A stretch of 64,000 nt of DNA from contig NZ_STGF01000002.1 in the NCBI RefSeq assembly GCF_005222705.1, positions 248,001-312,000 on the forward strand, read 5' to 3'. This stretch comes from Paenibacillus sp. SY21-1. Its GTDB lineage: Bacteria > Bacillota > Bacilli > Paenibacillales > Paenibacillaceae. The translations under genes were made by a program, and so were the position numbers. Below the pieces are notes generated by a model. The model did no database searches. It was not told the origin of the DNA and saw only the letters and a program-made list of their open reading frames with translations. Of this stretch, positions 36,244 through 44,886 are shown one piece after another (within the stretch, counting starts at the first letter, position 1; each line of letters opens with the position of its first letter).

Positions 36244-36768
36244 TCAACTGGGCTTTGCAGCATCAATTTTTATCAGCTTGCGAGGCTCTTGCTCCTTTTC
36301 ACCGTACCACAGCAAAACATCGGCGAATAAATCCAAAATGCGAATAAAGCTTTCCTTGTCCGCTTCAGAAATGTTGTCAGCATACTGAAAAATATCATCA
36401 AAGCATATTTTGCGCACAAATGCCGTGTACTTGGTGTATACCTCGCGTCCTTTGGCAGAAGGCTTTACATAAATATCTTTGCGATTTCCGCTTAAATGAT
36501 ATTTCTCCAATAAACCTTTCTCCATTAAGTGCTTCACGTTTTTGGAGAAGGTGCTGCGACTAACGCCAAGGCGTGCGGCCATTTCCGACATTTTCTCCTC
36601 TTTGTCCTCGGCCTCCAGAATGTATTCCAGCGTCTGAATTTGCGAGGCAGAGAACATCACATCTGTTCCATAGCTTCGCTGCAGCTTATAGGTGTTTGAG
36701 TAAGCATTCCCGTACTTAATGATTTTCTCAATAAGCGTGCGGTGGCTGCCCATCCATTCTAATTTCAT
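36244..36768 (-). CDS. MarR-family transcriptional regulator
   Basis: The protein has 174 residues. The winged helix lies at about 50-120: SQIQTLEYILEAEDKEEKMSEMAARLGVSRSTFSKNVKHLMEKGLLEKY, then the wing HLSGNRKDIYVKPSAKG. The RBS AAAGGAAG precedes the ATG. The alpha/beta hydrolase gene lies upstream on the same strand but 107 bp away, so co-transcription is possible and not shown. The ligand is unknown. Confidence 0.88.
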   Translation of the reverse strand: MKLEWMGSHRTLIEKIIKYGNAYSNTYKLQRSYGTDVMFSASQIQTLEYILEAEDKEEKMSEMAARLGVSRSTFSKNVKHLMEKGLLEKYHLSGNRKDIYVKPSAKGREVYTKYTAFVRKICFDDIFQYADNISEADKESFIRILDLFADVLLWYGEKEQEPRKLIKIDAAKPS

Positions 36769-36875
36769 TGGTACTTCCTTTCGTCTACGAATTCATTCCA
36801 TATAGAAAGGATCATACCATATTCGTCCTTGCTTGTAACAGCCGACGAGCCTAATCGCGAGGCAAGCTGCAGCCA

Positions 36876-37685
36876 TTAGACGCGTTGCTCCAACCAGGCG
36901 ATAGCCTCCTCGATGACCTCGTCGCGGCTTGGTTCATTAAATATTTCATGCATTAGATGAGCATAAATTTTTAATGATTTATCGGCAGACGCAATATCTC
37001 CAAAAAAATCGCGGGAATCGCGTTCGCTTACGAGTCCGTCATTCGCTCCATGCAGAACCAGAACCGGATCTGCAAATTGCCCGGCATGCTGCTTTAACCA
37101 TTCTACTCCATACCCCAAGCTATTGAATAAATCGACCGAAATTTGTTTTTCCACGAGCGGATCATTCGCGTAAGCGGATACAACTTCCGGATCACTGCAA
37201 GCTCCGCTGCCAAGCTCATTCGGAAAATACGTGCCTAAAGGAAGCGCAAGCGGCAGTTCCCCCGCTACCTTCGTATGATAACGGGTAAGCGCTCCCGATA
37301 ATACAATCCCTTTCACTTTGCCCGGATATTTGGTGCCAAATGAAGAGGATGCAAAGCCTCCCATGCTATGTCCGATTATAAAAAGAGGACTATCGCCATT
37401 CTCTTGCAATGCGGCCTCAACGACAGCGTTTACATCATCAATGAGGTGGTGGAAATCGTTGTAGAAGGTACGCGGACCTTCTGATCTGGCATGGCCGCGA
37501 TGGTCAAAACGGTATACATGAAACCCGCGTTTATTTAATTGTTCCGTCAAATAATCGTAGCGCCCCGCGTGCTCGCATAAACCATGAACGATTACAACGG
37601 CTCCCTTTGCGTCACTTACCAAATTTTTAGCAAAATAGAGCCTTGTACCGTCAAAGGATGCGATTGTTGTCTCCATTACACTCAT
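36876..37685 (-). CDS. Alpha/beta hydrolase, monoacylglycerol lipase / lysophospholipase type
   Basis: The 269-residue protein starts at the ATG at 37685, preceded by AAGGGG. Upstream in-frame sequence to 37775 is not protein-like. It has the oxyanion segment VIVHGLCEHAGRY, the HRGHARSEG strand, the nucleophile elbow GHSMGGFASS (Ser about residue 110), the acid Asp in LVLHGANDGLVSERDS and the catalytic His in LMHEIFNEPSRDEV. This is the Hydrolase_4 family, a cytosolic esterase acting on acyl-glycerol or lysophospholipid substrates. Confidence 0.9.
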   Translation of the reverse strand: MSVMETTIASFDGTRLYFAKNLVSDAKGAVVIVHGLCEHAGRYDYLTEQLNKRGFHVYRFDHRGHARSEGPRTFYNDFHHLIDDVNAVVEAALQENGDSPLFIIGHSMGGFASSSFGTKYPGKVKGIVLSGALTRYHTKVAGELPLALPLGTYFPNELGSGACSDPEVVSAYANDPLVEKQISVDLFNSLGYGVEWLKQHAGQFADPVLVLHGANDGLVSERDSRDFFGDIASADKSLKIYAHLMHEIFNEPSRDEVIEEAIAWLEQRV

Positions 37686-37893
37686 TCTCATTCCCCTTCC
37701 CTTCGCTGCGCTCAAGCGCCAACCGAAGCAAGCTGTCCATTGCGCGATGTAGTCCAAACAGATTCGATAAATCAAGCTTCTTTTTCATTAAAAACTATTT
37801 TGTTTCTTACAGAAACAATATTATCATTATCGTATTTTTTTGTCCATGTCCTTGCAGTAGAATACATGATTCACAAAACCTTCTTCATGACAT

Positions 37894-37929
37894 GCAAAGC
37901 CCCGCATCGCATGCGATACGGGGCTTTGC
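37894..37929 (-). terminator. Strong stem-loop after the GH53-like gene
   Basis: GCAAAGCCCCG / CGGGGCTTTGC (37894-37904 and 37919-37929) has an inner ATCGCATGCGAT palindrome. It abuts the stop codon region and is very stable, but no U-tract follows on the minus strand. Confidence 0.6.
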
Positions 37930-37933
37930 AGCC

Positions 37934-40900
37934 TTAAAGCTTCAATAGCCGATAGACAACAGCTGCCGCTTGTGCCCGGTTCGCGGGTTGCTTCGGTCCA
38001 AAGGCGCCGTCTTCAAGTCCTTGCAAAATACCGTTTGCTTGCAGGCTTTCTACCGCTTGCAACGCGTAAGTTGCGATCGCTCGTTTGTCCGCAAACGTCA
38101 CCGTATACTCCGCCTCATCGAGGCCGGATTTTCCTGAAATTTGCAACGCACGGTATAGCATGACCGCCATTTCTTCCCTTGTAATGGCATCATTGGCGCC
38201 GAATCGGGCTTTCGATTTCCCCTGCGCGATACCGAGCTGATAACCGGTGGATACCGCATCATAATACCAGCGGTCTGTCGTAACATCCTCGAACGCCAAC
38301 GCAGTCGCTCGCGTCGATGTCAGATCCAACGCATTCAGTATCATTTTCAGGAATTCTGCACGGGTTACCGAGCGGCCAGGCTGGAACATATCCGTGGATA
38401 CGCCGCCTATAATTTGTTTGGCAGCCAGAGATTCGATCATGTCTTTGGCCCACGCTGCAGATTCCAAATCCTTGAACAAGCTTGGTACATAGGCGATTGC
38501 ATAATGGCTGAAATGCTGCGGCTGGAACACCATTTCTGTCGTTTGGGCATCATAGTAACTATTTTTGAGAGCAACCAGCTTCCCGCTATCGTCAACGTAA
38601 TACACTACGAGACCGCTTGACGTTTCAGCCGCTTGCAGCTCATAGGAAAGTTTAACCGTAACGTTATTGGCGAATGCCGGAGCTTGACCGTCAACCAGCA
38701 GGCTAAAGTCATACACCGGATGCTTCCCGATTCGGGCAGCCGCGTCGGCAGGCAATGATTTTGCATCAATCTTATGCATGGTGAGCTTCAATTGGCGACT
38801 TCCCTCTGCCAGGATGGCGGACGCCTTGTCTACCGCCAATTCCATCCATACTAGCCCATGCTCTATTACTATGGTAGAAATAGGACGTTCGCCCTTCAGC
38901 AGCTGTTGCGCCGGTAGCTCCAGCTCCAACGAATCATAGGCAGCGTCAGAAACCGTGCGGAAATGCATGACGCCATTCAAGCTTTGCCTGATTATGCTGT
39001 CCATTTCGGCTTCCGTCAACTGGATGTTGAGACTGGCATCTGTATTCAGAACGGCTTTCCTCACTGCAATACCATCGATGATGTCGAAGCTCGGTTTCGG
39101 AGCAGGAGTCGTTGTGGTTGCGCCGCCTGTTGAAGATCCGTTATTGCCGCTTGGGGCCGCTTGCACAGTGATCTCGGTTGTAGCGGTAAATTCGCCATCC
39201 TCCGTCGTCACCGCAATCGTCGCGGTCCCCGCTTGCTTTGCTGTGACTAGACCATTCTGGCTTACCTCGGCTACATCCGGTCGGCTTGAGCTCCAGCTTA
39301 CGGCTTGATTGGTTGCGTTCGACGGAGCTACGGTTCCTACCAGTTGGGAGGTATTCCCTACCGTCAAGCTCAGCTCATCCGGCGCTACGCCTATCCCGGT
39401 CACGCCAACGTCCTCTGCCGCCCCATCTGTAAAATAAAATTCCAATGTGCGCGCTTCTTGTTTTCGGAAAAAGTCCACCATAAAGGTAACGGTGACGTTG
39501 CCGGCTGTCGCTGCGGTTAATACACCGTTAGCATCTATATGAGCATCGCCTGCTGCAACCTGCCAATTATACGCGTAGATATCTGAAGTGCCATCGCCTC
39601 CTGTAGCCGTAAAGGTCAGCTTAGGCGTTGCCTCTGGCGCCAGCGTCACAGGTCCGAAATATTCCTCCCCGTCCACATACACCTGGATAACCTCAGACGC
39701 ATTCGGACTGCCGATCGTAAGCTTCAGATCCTTGTATACTCCAGGCACGCCCGCTGAGGAAACTCGAATGTAGCCGGTAGCGCTTTGAATCGCTTCATAG
39801 TCGCCATACTCGACCAGTGAAGCTTCGTTTACGGTAATGGTGCCGTCCGATCCAACAGTCAGAACTTCCGCTAGTTCGCCAAGCGGCGTAAACACGATAC
39901 TCTGATCGGCGGCTGAGGGAATGACACGCGCATTAATTTTTGCGGTGGCACTCCTTGCCTCTTTGACTGGAACCAGTTTGATTCCTTCGCTCTCATTCCT
40001 ATTAATAGCATCCACATCATATGCAATGTGATCCGGCTGAATGGACGTGGTGTAGACGGCCAAATCGTCAATGGTCGTCGTCCACGATGCAAGAGAATTG
40101 AAATAATGTGAAAATGCTATCGCTCCGAAGCTGTCCGAATAATTCAACCTTGAATCCATTGCGAGCCCCGATACAGCAGATGTGATGGCAGGATTTTGTT
40201 TATCGGTCACTGTAAATCCGATCGTTCTCGTTTTAAAGTCCAAGCTGACGCGCACATGGTACTCTTTGTTTGCGCCCTTTAATCCCTCGCCTATATTCAC
40301 CGTGTCGGAATAAGTGCCGCCAGCTCCGCCACCGCCATGGATGTAATTGTAATTTCCATTAACATCGCCATTTTTTGTTGGCATCGCCGTTGAGCCGTTA
40401 TACATGTAGTACGTCATTTCATATTCGGTGCCGGAAACGGCAGGGAAAGTGGCTAATGCCAGGTAGGTATTCCCGTTTGCATCCTCAAGTGACACGTTCG
40501 CGCCTCTGGAGCGATTATCCGGTGCAAAGGAACCTACATCCCAGTCAAAATCGACAACAACCTGAGCGCCGCTTACAGGAGTAAACGTTCTTCGGCTAAG
40601 CGTAGGCGGCGCCCCGCTGCCTCGTTGACTTTTTACGGATGCCTGCATTTTTTTATCGCCGGCTGCATCGACAACCTCATAAGTAAACGTGTTGCTGTCT
40701 GTAAAGCCGCCTTTGGAGCCCGCTTCGGCGTTTTCCCAATCTTCACTGATATGCGGCACATATATGGTAGCGCTATCGGTAAAGCCGCCATCCGATGTTT
40801 CAGCTGTAATCACGGCCACGCCCGACTTATGTGCAGTTATTATGCCGTTTGCATCGACAGAAGCAACCGCATCGTTGTTGGAGGACCAGACAACGCTTGT

Positions 40901-43900
40901 ATTGGTGGCTTCTTCAGGCGTAAATAAGGCTTCCAATTTAGTTACAGGCTTTAAATCTCCTTTTCCCCCCGGATCAGATGAGAAATAATTGGATTTGATC
41001 CATAGTTCATGCTCGGACAACTCCATGCTAGCCGGGGCTATAGGTTGATTCACTACCGTTACAACACATTCTGCGTTCACATTGCTGCCATCCATGGAAG
41101 TAGCTATAATCGTACCGGTGCCTGCCTGCAGCCCTGTCACCGTACCGTGCTGATCAACGGAAATAACGCCTTCATCGCCTGCCTTGACACGCCATCCAAC
41201 AGCTTTGTTTACGGCATTATCCGGCAGCGGCATAGGAACGATCGTTTTGCTGTCTCCTATAAGAAGTCCTATTTTTTGGCTCGAAAGCAGAATCTGCTCG
41301 ACTAATACGTCCGTTACCGTAAGGGTAATAAAGTCCGCTATTGCCGGGTTGGAAGCCGATACTACGGTAATGGTTGCAACGCCAGGCTGAATGGCCGTCA
41401 CCAACCCGTTCGAGTCCACTCTAGCAATCGTTTCATTATCGCTTGCCCAATTCACCTTATAAAAAGATGCGTCATTCGGCGTTATAGAAGCCGTCAGCTG
41501 CAAGCTGCTTCCGGCACGAGCCGTCCTGTCACCTTGATGGATGGATATGCCCGCAACATCTGTTTGGGTTACAGCAACAGTAAAACTCACGGCAGCTGCA
41601 CCATCTTCTGCTGCGGCAGTAACAGCAACCGATCCTCCTTTTGCCGGATTAAGCTGTACCACCGGCTCATAATTTGAGGTAGACAATCTATCAGCAAGCG
41701 TTCGCATTACCCTGTTATCGGTTTCCGAGGTGTCTCCATACCACGATGCGATGTCAGGGTCCGATACCGTATATACAACTGCCTTATTGGTCGGATTGCC
41801 CCCAAGCGCGGTTTTAAATTTCACTTTATCGTAAGGCTTTGCTTCAATCGTACTGCCTGGCGTTATCGTACCTGAAGCAACACTGCTTTTGCCTCTTATG
41901 ACCTCGTAGCCTATTTGGACTCCGGCCGCCTTATCCGAAGGGACGATTGTCACCGTCACGGATTGGGAGACGCTGCCGATAGTTGCGGTGATGACGGAAG
42001 TTCCCGCTGATCTGCCGGCAACAAAGCCGTAAGCGGATACTTCCGCCACCTCTGGATGACTCGACGTATACCGAATCGTATAGTCGCTCAGCAATGTATT
42101 CGCCGGCGCGATTGCAGGCCGCAGGCGGCTGACCTCTCCCACCTTCAGCAACAAGCTGTCGCTCTCGAAGGACAGGCCTGTCGCGTCTGTTACTTCATAA
42201 TTCGTTCCATTATAGCGCAGCGGATTATATACGGTATCCGATGCTTTTTTCGTATGCCCCCTATGCAGAAAAGCAAACATGCTGTCCATCATATCGCCGG
42301 CTTTGCCGCTGTTGGAGCTGCCCATTTCCTTAATGCTTTCTGTTCCATTGTTAAACAGTATGCGTTTGCTGCCTCCAACAGCCTCACCGGCTTTGTGGCC
42401 CGCTCCATAAACGGATATGGGCTCCGCATTCCAATAATAAAAGCCTCGTGTTGTCCCATAAGGATTTGGGATATCAAGCGGAGCCTGAATATAATCCAGC
42501 AAAAAATTGTACTGCCCGTTTGGAGTCGGGCTATAATATTGGGTCAATGCCATCGTACTCTCGGAATCGCTAATTGGAGACTCCCGCGTAAAGGTAAATC
42601 CGGTTTCCACGTTGATATAGTCAAAGTGCTTGGTTGCCTGATTTTGCATCGCAGCGTTCATCATGACGAATTGCCCCGTCGTTTCACGCCCCCCGTAAAG
42701 CGAGAAGGCCATTCCGTCAAATTCAGCACCGCGATTGACAAAGGCCTGAAAGAAATTGGAAATTTGCGCAGCGTTGTATCCGGTATTGGTGTGAATGGTG
42801 TTGATTGCGCCTGGGTAAATGTCTTTCGCAGCACGGGAAGAAGCGGTTATAATGGCAGCGTGTTGCGTCCATTTTGACCCTGACGCTACTGGGAACAATA
42901 AGCCGCCGTCCTGCTCATTTCCATGCTTCACAGAAATAATTTGAACCCCTTCAGCCTTCATTTCAGCAAGCGTATCGTATACATAGTTATACACGGCTGT
43001 TTCAAGCATCTGAATATCGGGATTGGACAGCTTTCCCTCATAATCCTTTTCGATCCATTCATAAGGCATGTGCGCCTTGGCCGCACTTATCCATGTATCG
43101 CTGTAATGGAAGCTAGGCGTATAGGTCATGTTTAGCTCGGTTGCGCGTTTGCCTATGGCGACACTATGTTTTTTGCCAAAGTATCCCGTTACGACCTGTC
43201 TGCCGGTTACCGTTTCACCATCGTAGCCCGGAGTTTGATTCGATAATGGCGTTAGCGTGTCCCAGTCGTAAACGGCGTTGCCCGCCTTGACCCATAGCGT
43301 AGTCAGAAGAGAATTAACGCCATGGTTGGACAGTATTCGCAGCGCATCCTGCTGAACGCCATTGGCAAAATATTTTCCTCCGGCATCCTCTATGACTTGA
43401 AGATAGGACATGTCAGCGCCCTTGATATATTCATTGGATATTTCAAATACGTTAAAATTGTCAACGTAAGCAAACTGGCCTCCGTTTGATTTCCAAGCGT
43501 CTGCCGGGCGGGTATGATCAATGGCTTGGTAATTCGGCCGTTGCCAGCCGTTTGGATAAGGGTTGCCTGCATCTGCATTCTCATACACGGTTACTGAATC
43601 GAGATAGTGTTGATCATATATCGTATTCGCATACAGCTCCACCTCTGTCTGGTCGGCACCGGTACGAAACGCGATCGTCACCAGCGCATACCCCTCGGTA
43701 CTGGCAGGAGCCTGACGCAGAACTGTCCCATCCGTTCCTCTGACCCCAAGGTTAACACGGTTGCCCAGCGACTTTCTTTCCACAAAAACGCCAAGCACCG
43801 ATGTTTCGCTTAGGTTATATTGTTTGGTGGATTGAAACGTGTCTTGCTCATCCACCTTCATCCGAACAGTCGCAATGTAATCTGTAGCAGGCTTGACGGG

Positions 43901-44554
43901 GATTCGTTGACTTACCTCAGACTGGTCCGCCAGCTTTACAGCATTCACACCTGTGTCAGCTTCACCTGTATCTATCGCAGCATCGCCTGTAACATTCCAG
44001 CTTTGCATTCCATTTTCAAAGTCCCAGTTCTGTACCGGATTGTTATCGTTGGAATCAAGCGTGATGACCAATTCGTCGATCTGCAATCCGCTGGACGTTC
44101 CCGCGTTAATCGTTATGGTCATCTGCCCGTTATAAACCAGCACATTTCTATGAGCCAGTTCCCGCCAAGCGCTTGAATCGAGAAACGTGTCCATCCTAAG
44201 CACGGAATCAGGACCGCCTGTATGGCTAACGGACAGATTAGCGGTGTTGCCGCTGGTCGCCCCTTTTACCCACATACTGACGGTATAGCTTCCCTGGGGA
44301 ATCTCCGTAATCGTCTTGCTTAAGGAAGAGCCGGATCTCATTAGAGCATAGTTCCCTTTTTTCCCGCCGTCCGCTTGAATCGTAACGTTGCCGTTTACCC
44401 TCCAGCCTTCCAAACGGGATTCAAAGCCCAAGCTTTCGTCCACGTCCCCAACTGCCTGCACATTCTGTGCGTGTACTGGAGAAAGCGGACTCGAAAACAG
44501 AATAGAACCTAACATGAATAGCGCAAGAAAAGCCGAAAGCATCCTTCTAAACAT
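37934..44554 (-). CDS. SLH-anchored GH53-like endo-galactanase, multidomain
   Basis: The 2206-residue surface protein is laid out as follows: signal peptide 1-29; two CBM-like sandwiches about 38-167 and 172-325; a GH53-like barrel about 340-785; five bacterial Ig-like (Big_2) domains; a concanavalin-like domain after the fourth of them; three SLH domains from about 2022 to the end. The barrel opens with the GH53 hallmark KGADMSYLQVIEDAGGKYF. Probable acid/base is Glu547 (KHGNEQDGGLLFP) and nucleophile Glu650 (NVETGFTF). It diverges from typical GH53, where I expect VGNE and VETGWP, so specificity may differ from plain beta-1,4-galactan. It is predicted to trim galactan-type side chains of rhamnogalacturonan I at the cell surface. 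It has its own promoter with the shared 28-bp element and cre-like sites. Confidence 0.85.
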   Translation of the reverse strand: MFRRMLSAFLALFMLGSILFSSPLSPVHAQNVQAVGDVDESLGFESRLEGWRVNGNVTIQADGGKKGNYALMRSGSSLSKTITEIPQGSYTVSMWVKGATSGNTANLSVSHTGGPDSVLRMDTFLDSSAWRELAHRNVLVYNGQMTITINAGTSSGLQIDELVITLDSNDNNPVQNWDFENGMQSWNVTGDAAIDTGEADTGVNAVKLADQSEVSQRIPVKPATDYIATVRMKVDEQDTFQSTKQYNLSETSVLGVFVERKSLGNRVNLGVRGTDGTVLRQAPASTEGYALVTIAFRTGADQTEVELYANTIYDQHYLDSVTVYENADAGNPYPNGWQRPNYQAIDHTRPADAWKSNGGQFAYVDNFNVFEISNEYIKGADMSYLQVIEDAGGKYFANGVQQDALRILSNHGVNSLLTTLWVKAGNAVYDWDTLTPLSNQTPGYDGETVTGRQVVTGYFGKKHSVAIGKRATELNMTYTPSFHYSDTWISAAKAHMPYEWIEKDYEGKLSNPDIQMLETAVYNYVYDTLAEMKAEGVQIISVKHGNEQDGGLLFPVASGSKWTQHAAIITASSRAAKDIYPGAINTIHTNTGYNAAQISNFFQAFVNRGAEFDGMAFSLYGGRETTGQFVMMNAAMQNQATKHFDYINVETGFTFTRESPISDSESTMALTQYYSPTPNGQYNFLLDYIQAPLDIPNPYGTTRGFYYWNAEPISVYGAGHKAGEAVGGSKRILFNNGTESIKEMGSSNSGKAGDMMDSMFAFLHRGHTKKASDTVYNPLRYNGTNYEVTDATGLSFESDSLLLKVGEVSRLRPAIAPANTLLSDYTIRYTSSHPEVAEVSAYGFVAGRSAGTSVITATIGSVSQSVTVTIVPSDKAAGVQIGYEVIRGKSSVASGTITPGSTIEAKPYDKVKFKTALGGNPTNKAVVYTVSDPDIASWYGDTSETDNRVMRTLADRLSTSNYEPVVQLNPAKGGSVAVTAAAEDGAAAVSFTVAVTQTDVAGISIHQGDRTARAGSSLQLTASITPNDASFYKVNWASDNETIARVDSNGLVTAIQPGVATITVVSASNPAIADFITLTVTDVLVEQILLSSQKIGLLIGDSKTIVPMPLPDNAVNKAVGWRVKAGDEGVISVDQHGTVTGLQAGTGTIIATSMDGSNVNAECVVTVVNQPIAPASMELSEHELWIKSNYFSSDPGGKGDLKPVTKLEALFTPEEATNTSVVWSSNNDAVASVDANGIITAHKSGVAVITAETSDGGFTDSATIYVPHISEDWENAEAGSKGGFTDSNTFTYEVVDAAGDKKMQASVKSQRGSGAPPTLSRRTFTPVSGAQVVVDFDWDVGSFAPDNRSRGANVSLEDANGNTYLALATFPAVSGTEYEMTYYMYNGSTAMPTKNGDVNGNYNYIHGGGGAGGTYSDTVNIGEGLKGANKEYHVRVSLDFKTRTIGFTVTDKQNPAITSAVSGLAMDSRLNYSDSFGAIAFSHYFNSLASWTTTIDDLAVYTTSIQPDHIAYDVDAINRNESEGIKLVPVKEARSATAKINARVIPSAADQSIVFTPLGELAEVLTVGSDGTITVNEASLVEYGDYEAIQSATGYIRVSSAGVPGVYKDLKLTIGSPNASEVIQVYVDGEEYFGPVTLAPEATPKLTFTATGGDGTSDIYAYNWQVAAGDAHIDANGVLTAATAGNVTVTFMVDFFRKQEARTLEFYFTDGAAEDVGVTGIGVAPDELSLTVGNTSQLVGTVAPSNATNQAVSWSSSRPDVAEVSQNGLVTAKQAGTATIAVTTEDGEFTATTEITVQAAPSGNNGSSTGGATTTTPAPKPSFDIIDGIAVRKAVLNTDASLNIQLTEAEMDSIIRQSLNGVMHFRTVSDAAYDSLELELPAQQLLKGERPISTIVIEHGLVWMELAVDKASAILAEGSRQLKLTMHKIDAKSLPADAAARIGKHPVYDFSLLVDGQAPAFANNVTVKLSYELQAAETSSGLVVYYVDDSGKLVALKNSYYDAQTTEMVFQPQHFSHYAIAYVPSLFKDLESAAWAKDMIESLAAKQIIGGVSTDMFQPGRSVTRAEFLKMILNALDLTSTRATALAFEDVTTDRWYYDAVSTGYQLGIAQGKSKARFGANDAITREEMAVMLYRALQISGKSGLDEAEYTVTFADKRAIATYALQAVESLQANGILQGLEDGAFGPKQPANRAQAAAVVYRLLKL

Positions 44555-44613
44555 CCATACTCCTCCTTTGGTGAACCAGTTGCCGCCTATGCCGTTTCCT
44601 GCAACCTACGAAT

Positions 44614-44627
44614 CTAAAACGCTTACA
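44614..44627 (-). promoter_or_regulatory. Second cre-like half-site in the GH53-like leader
   Basis: On the minus strand TGTAAGCGTTTTAG has a perfect left cre half (TGTAAGCGNT) and a degraded right half. It lies in the transcribed leader, where bound CcpA could act as a roadblock. Confidence 0.45.
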
Positions 44628-44673
44628 ATTGCATCCTGTAACCAACATGCTTTAAGCAACCTCCCCTTCTGTT

Positions 44674-44748
44674 TGTTAACCGCTTACATTCCGAGTATAG
44701 TCCGACGGTAAAGAGGCCCGATATAAAAAATCTTTTAGAAAATAGCAC
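44674..44748 (-). promoter_or_regulatory. Promoter of GH53-like gene: 28-bp element, -10 and cre-like site
   Basis: On the minus strand the 28-bp element (44721-44748, outer GTGCTAT and inner TCTAAAAGATTTTTTATAT) is followed by 21 nt, TATACT (44694-44699), 5 nt and TGTAAGCGGTTAACA (44674-44688). There is no -35 match, as expected for an activator-dependent promoter. Confidence 0.75.
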
Positions 44749-44780
44749 TTTGTCAGGATCTTCACAGCGCAATGATCATA

Positions 44781-44809
44781 AAAAAAGCTGTCGAGATGAT
44801 GTCGACAGC
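44781..44809 (-). terminator. Intrinsic terminator of the GH105-PL26 operon
   Basis: GCTGTCGA / TCGACAGC (44787-44794 and 44802-44809) is followed by TTTTTT on the minus strand. It lies 78 bp past the PL26 stop. Confidence 0.88.
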
Positions 44810-44886
44810 CTTGAGCATGCTTGGAAGCAGCTATATTTGGTTATGGCGGGTTTGCCTCTTGGACTCGTTATTTCAGTACGACAGCT

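Larger units (their letters stand above)
44555..44886 (-). promoter_or_regulatory. 332-bp regulatory region of the GH53-like gene
   Basis: No gene is present. From distal to proximal it holds the PL26 terminator, the conserved 28-bp element (44721-44748), a TATACT -10, a cre-like half-site just downstream, a second cre-like half-site and a leader of about 140 nt. Confidence 0.7.

Noticed and set aside
42056..42877. 273-codon plus-strand frame inside the GH53-like gene
   Set aside because: It is antisense to the conserved catalytic barrel, low in plausible motifs, and has no RBS.
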